DNA of 15,827 nucleotides, taken from CAZJGF01 sp964545665. GTDB lineage: Bacteria > Chloroflexota > Dehalococcoidia > GIF9 > AB-539-J10. The stretch lies in contig CAZJGF010000027.1 in assembly GCA_964545665.1 (NCBI GenBank), positions 1-15,827 of the forward strand. The letters run 5' to 3'. The notes beneath the pieces are model-generated. The model did no database searches and was not told the DNA's origin. It was given only the letters and a program-made list of their open reading frames with translations. Both the position numbers and the translations under genes were made by a program. Shown here piece after piece: positions 14,196 through 15,827 of the stretch; position 1 is the first letter of the stretch, and every line of letters begins with the position of its first letter.

Positions 14196-14524
14196 ATGGA
14201 TTTTCCCAATACAGATGTGAAACAAATTGGTTTGAATGTTTGTAGGTTTTTGCCCTGATAGCACACCAAGCCACCTAAACGCCTGAGGGATAGGCCAATG
14301 CCCGGTGAGGTCAATATTGTCCACCCTCCTTGTATTTCAGCCTTTGCCTGACTTTCTCAGCTGGGTTGGGATGACGTCAAGTGTCTCTATGCTACAATTT
14401 TGCTGTAGACATTCATAATGAAACCAGCATAGCGTCAGTTCAAAATCACGTGCCATCCATTTAAGCGAGAGCAGAAGTTGAGCTAGCCAGACTCTTGTTG
14501 CTATACTTGAGAGGGACTTCCAAA
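14196..14524. other. intergenic region before rnc, no gene seen
   Basis: About 330 bases between the enolase-superfamily gene and rnc. A 20-codon frame directly after the first gene has no ribosome binding site. A small stem CTACA/TGTAG near 14392-14409 and TACAAT at 14393-14398 are present, but no convincing -35 partner was found. The promoter of the rnc block is presumably here. Confidence 0.4.
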
Positions 14525-15259
14525 ATGACTAATGGGGACAACTACCGAGAGATTTCAGGGATCTCCTTTAACGATGAGGCTTTGTTGAAGCAGGCTTTTG
14601 TTCACAGTTCCTACCTTAATGAAAACCCAGATTTCGCCTTGTCCAACAATGAGCGGTTGGAATTTTTAGGCGATGCTGTGCTTGACTTTGTGGCAGCGGA
14701 GAAGTTGTACAAAGAGTTTCCTGAACTGTCCGAAGGGGAACTGACTGCAATCCGCGCCACCCTGGTTTGCCGCCAGACCTTAGCCAAGGTGGCTTTTTCA
14801 CTCAAACTTGGCGACCTGCTCCTTTTGGGGCGTGGTGAGGAGATAAGCGGGGGAAGAAAAAAGCAAGGCAACCTAGCAAACTGCATAGAGGCGTTAATCG
14901 GGGCTATATACCTTGACCAAGGACTAGCCAAAGCCAAGGAATTCATACTCAGGCAACTTGAACCAAATCTAAACAGAATAAAGCAAGGAGAGATAAGCCC
15001 CAACTACAAGGCGCTATTGCAGGAGTTCACTCAAAGCGAGAACCATTCGTCACCAACTTACCATCTAATGAAAGCTACTGGCCCGGACCATGAGAAGCAA
15101 TTCACCGTGTCAGTGCTTGTCGAAGGCAAAGTGCTGGGGCAGGGCACTGGGAAGAATAGAAAAGCAGCCGAAATAGAGGCAGCAAAATCAGCTTGGACGA
15201 AGTTACAAACGAAGGAGGCCCTCCCGACATCCACTCCTTGTCTGGGGAGAGACAAATAA
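14525..15259 (+). CDS. rnc: ribonuclease III
   Basis: A 244-residue double-stranded-RNA endonuclease that processes rRNA precursors and structured mRNAs. The catalytic domain has the signature NERLEFLGDAVL (residues 42-53, with E46 and D50 as metal ligands) and the second metal site in NLANCIEALIGAIYLD, where E122 is kept but the usual Asp is Asn119. The dsRNA-binding domain runs from about residue 162 (NYKALLQEFTQ) to the AAEIEAAKSAW helix. The ATG at 14525 is chosen because AGAGGG lies about nine bases upstream; an in-frame TTG at 14495 would add ten poorly conserved residues without a good site. The last dozen residues, ending PCLGRDK, are encoded by a copy of the palindromic repeat described below. 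It leads a block with a small basic protein and a radical-SAM gene. Confidence 0.95.
   Translation: MTNGDNYREISGISFNDEALLKQAFVHSSYLNENPDFALSNNERLEFLGDAVLDFVAAEKLYKEFPELSEGELTAIRATLVCRQTLAKVAFSLKLGDLLLLGRGEEISGGRKKQGNLANCIEALIGAIYLDQGLAKAKEFILRQLEPNLNRIKQGEISPNYKALLQEFTQSENHSSPTYHLMKATGPDHEKQFTVSVLVEGKVLGQGTGKNRKAAEIEAAKSAWTKLQTKEALPTSTPCLGRDK
15219..15253. repeat. REP-like palindromic repeat, copy A
   Basis: About 35 bases beginning CCCTCCCGACATCCACTCCT and ending in TCTGGGGAGAGAC. It aligns with copy C at about 27 of 35 positions. It lies inside the 3' end of rnc, in frame, encoding the C-terminal tail. Its inverted arms are CTCCC and GGGAG. Confidence 0.65.
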
Positions 15260-15268
15260 AGGAGATGA

Positions 15269-15304
15269 CCCTCGCCGACCCATCCTTCTTATCCGGCGAG
15301 GGGC
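15269..15304. repeat. REP-like palindromic repeat, copy B
   Basis: Perfect 9-bp arms CCCTCGCCG (15269-15277) and CGGCGAGGG (15294-15302) around a 16-base loop, starting 10 bases after the rnc stop. It is the most symmetrical of the three copies and could form a stable RNA hairpin. No T run follows, so it is not a classical terminator, but it may slow decay or transcription. Confidence 0.75.
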
Positions 15305-15317
15305 ACAAGGTGGAATC

Positions 15318-15458
15318 ATGGGTAAACGAGATTACAGCTGGAAGGAACCAAAGAAACCTAAGAAGGGGGCTAGAAAGACAAAAATAGCCTCTGAACTCAT
15401 GCTACCCTCAGAGGTAGAGGTAGTCAGGAAAAAAAGGAAGCCAAGCGCTGAGGAATAG
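15318..15458 (+). CDS. 46-residue basic protein of unknown function
   Basis: ATG at 15318 with AAGGTGG about four bases upstream, encoding MGKRDYSWKEPKKPKKGARK, then TKIASELMLPSEVEVVRKKR and KPSAEE before TAG. It is strongly basic at both ends with a short acidic and hydrophobic middle (SEVEVV), probably largely unstructured, and could bind nucleic acid. It lies between repeats B and C, between rnc and the radical-SAM gene, on the same strand. The coding look, start signal and position support a real gene; I cannot assign a family. Confidence 0.6.
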   Translation: MGKRDYSWKEPKKPKKGARKTKIASELMLPSEVEVVRKKRKPSAEE

Positions 15459-15478
15459 CTGAAATAGGGGAAGGGAAG

Positions 15479-15513
15479 CCCTCACAACATCTACTCCTCA
15501 TCTGGCGAGGGGC
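15479..15513. repeat. REP-like palindromic repeat, copy C
   Basis: About 35 bases beginning CCCTCACAACATCTACTCCT and ending TCTGGCGAGGGGC, sharing its second half with copy B and its centre with copy A. The closing GAGGGG lies three bases before the GTG start of the radical-SAM gene and is its best Shine-Dalgarno candidate. Confidence 0.7.
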
Positions 15514-15515
15514 AT

Positions 15516-15827
15516 GTGGCAGCTTATCTAGAACTCTACCACAGAGGGAAGCTGAAGGAACGAATAGAGGCAGCAAAATCCTTACTACAAAGCTGCCAGG
15601 TTTGCCCTCACCACTGTGGCATAGACCGTCTCCAAGATAAAGTAGGTAAGTGTCGTACACCACGGCAGGCTATGGTATCCAGTTACGGCCCTCACTTTGG
15701 TGAGGAGACACCACTGGTAGGTAAACATGGCTCAGGCACTATATTTTTCACCAATTGCAATTTGAGCTGCCTCTTCTGCCAAAACTACTCCATAAGCCAG
15801 CTAGGTGAAGGAAAAATGGTGACCAAG
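15516..15827 (+). CDS. radical-SAM protein of the COG1313 (PflX-like) family, 3' end outside the window
   Basis: The first 104 codons of a longer gene cut by the window edge. It opens AAYLELYHRGKLKERI, then a zinc- or cluster-type CQVCPHHCGIDR, a further Cys in GKCRTPRQA, HFGEETPLVGKHGSGTIFF, and the radical-SAM cluster motif CNLSCLFC (CxxxCxxC) followed by QNYSISQ. This order is characteristic of COG1313, radical-SAM enzymes resembling pyruvate formate-lyase activases, whose target is not established. The GTG at 15516 fits the usual family N-terminus; an ATG two bases earlier is out of frame. The upstream in-frame stop is at about 15466. Translation would use GAGGGG from repeat C, with an unusually short spacer. 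Confidence 0.88.
   Translation, partial: MAAYLELYHRGKLKERIEAAKSLLQSCQVCPHHCGIDRLQDKVGKCRTPRQAMVSSYGPHFGEETPLVGKHGSGTIFFTNCNLSCLFCQNYSISQLGEGKMVTK

Noticed and set aside
14484..14507. Possible promoter TATACT with an upstream TTGAGC just before rnc
   Set aside because: The predicted start would fall within the rnc ribosome binding site, leaving no usable leader.
14495..14524. TTG start extending RNase III by ten residues
   Set aside because: No ribosome binding site serves it, the extra residues do not look like an RNase III N-terminus, and the ATG at 14525 is well placed.
15193..15387. Plus-strand 64-codon frame across the end of rnc
   Set aside because: It overlaps rnc and the small basic gene out of frame and consists largely of translated repeats.
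15172..15580. Identical 18-base stretch AATAGAGGCAGCAAAATC in rnc (15172-15189) and in the radical-SAM gene (15563-15580)
   Set aside because: Both encode the ordinary helical peptide IEAAKS in the correct frame of well-supported genes, and the flanks do not align, so chance plus codon preference is the likelier explanation, although the length is notable.

Overview
This window looks like a chromosomal segment from an anaerobic bacterium, most plausibly a Chloroflexota (Dehalococcoidia-like) lineage recovered from a metagenome. The pointers are the mix of genes (tungsten/molybdenum-type aldehyde:ferredoxin oxidoreductase with its own ferredoxin, DUF169 protein, duplicated feoA with feoB, COG1313 radical-SAM enzyme next to rnc), frequent TTG/GTG starts behind strong Shine-Dalgarno sites, and a 100-N run typical of a scaffold join. 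The lineage is an inference from gene content only. I see no tRNA, rRNA, CRISPR array or insertion sequence.

Layout. 3-830 (-) is a DUF169 protein. 1036-1204 (-) holds a decayed piece of a ZIP metal transporter that begins directly after the stop of an RND/MMPL exporter (1205-3332, -), which is itself interrupted by the assembly gap. Its membrane-fusion lipoprotein (3329-4564, -) overlaps it by 4 bp and carries one in-frame TAA at codon 130. A TetR regulator (4711-5298, +) is divergent; the shared intergenic region has two back-to-back promoters whose -35 boxes form one palindrome, and two further inverted repeats that look like operators.

5525-8594 (-) is a ferrous-iron uptake locus: a DtxR-type regulator, two FeoA proteins, and FeoB made as two separate polypeptides (GTPase, then permease). 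The same TTAG-N6-CTAA palindrome lies in front of dtxR and in front of the feoA-feoA-feoB genes, so the regulator probably controls both itself and the transporter. Two micro-ORFs with good ribosome binding sites follow feoB.

8690-9014 (+) is a frameshifted remnant of a TRAP-transporter solute-binding protein. 9198-12535 (-) is a metabolic cluster: ferredoxin, aldehyde:ferredoxin oxidoreductase, an AhpD/carboxymuconolactone-decarboxylase-like protein and a GlcG/HbpS-like protein. Divergent from it is an enolase-superfamily enzyme of the mandelate racemase subgroup (13059-14195, +) with all catalytic residues present. The substrates of this cluster cannot be read from sequence.

14525-15827 (+) is a more conserved block: RNase III (rnc), a 46-residue basic protein, and the N-terminal part of a COG1313 radical-SAM protein that runs off the window. 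Three copies of a REP-like palindromic repeat sit between these genes; the first encodes the tail of RNase III and the third supplies the Shine-Dalgarno sequence of the radical-SAM gene. No wholly new system is evident. The most distinctive points are the split FeoB with its regulatory palindromes, the nonsense codon in an otherwise intact efflux operon, and the repeats built into coding and translation signals.
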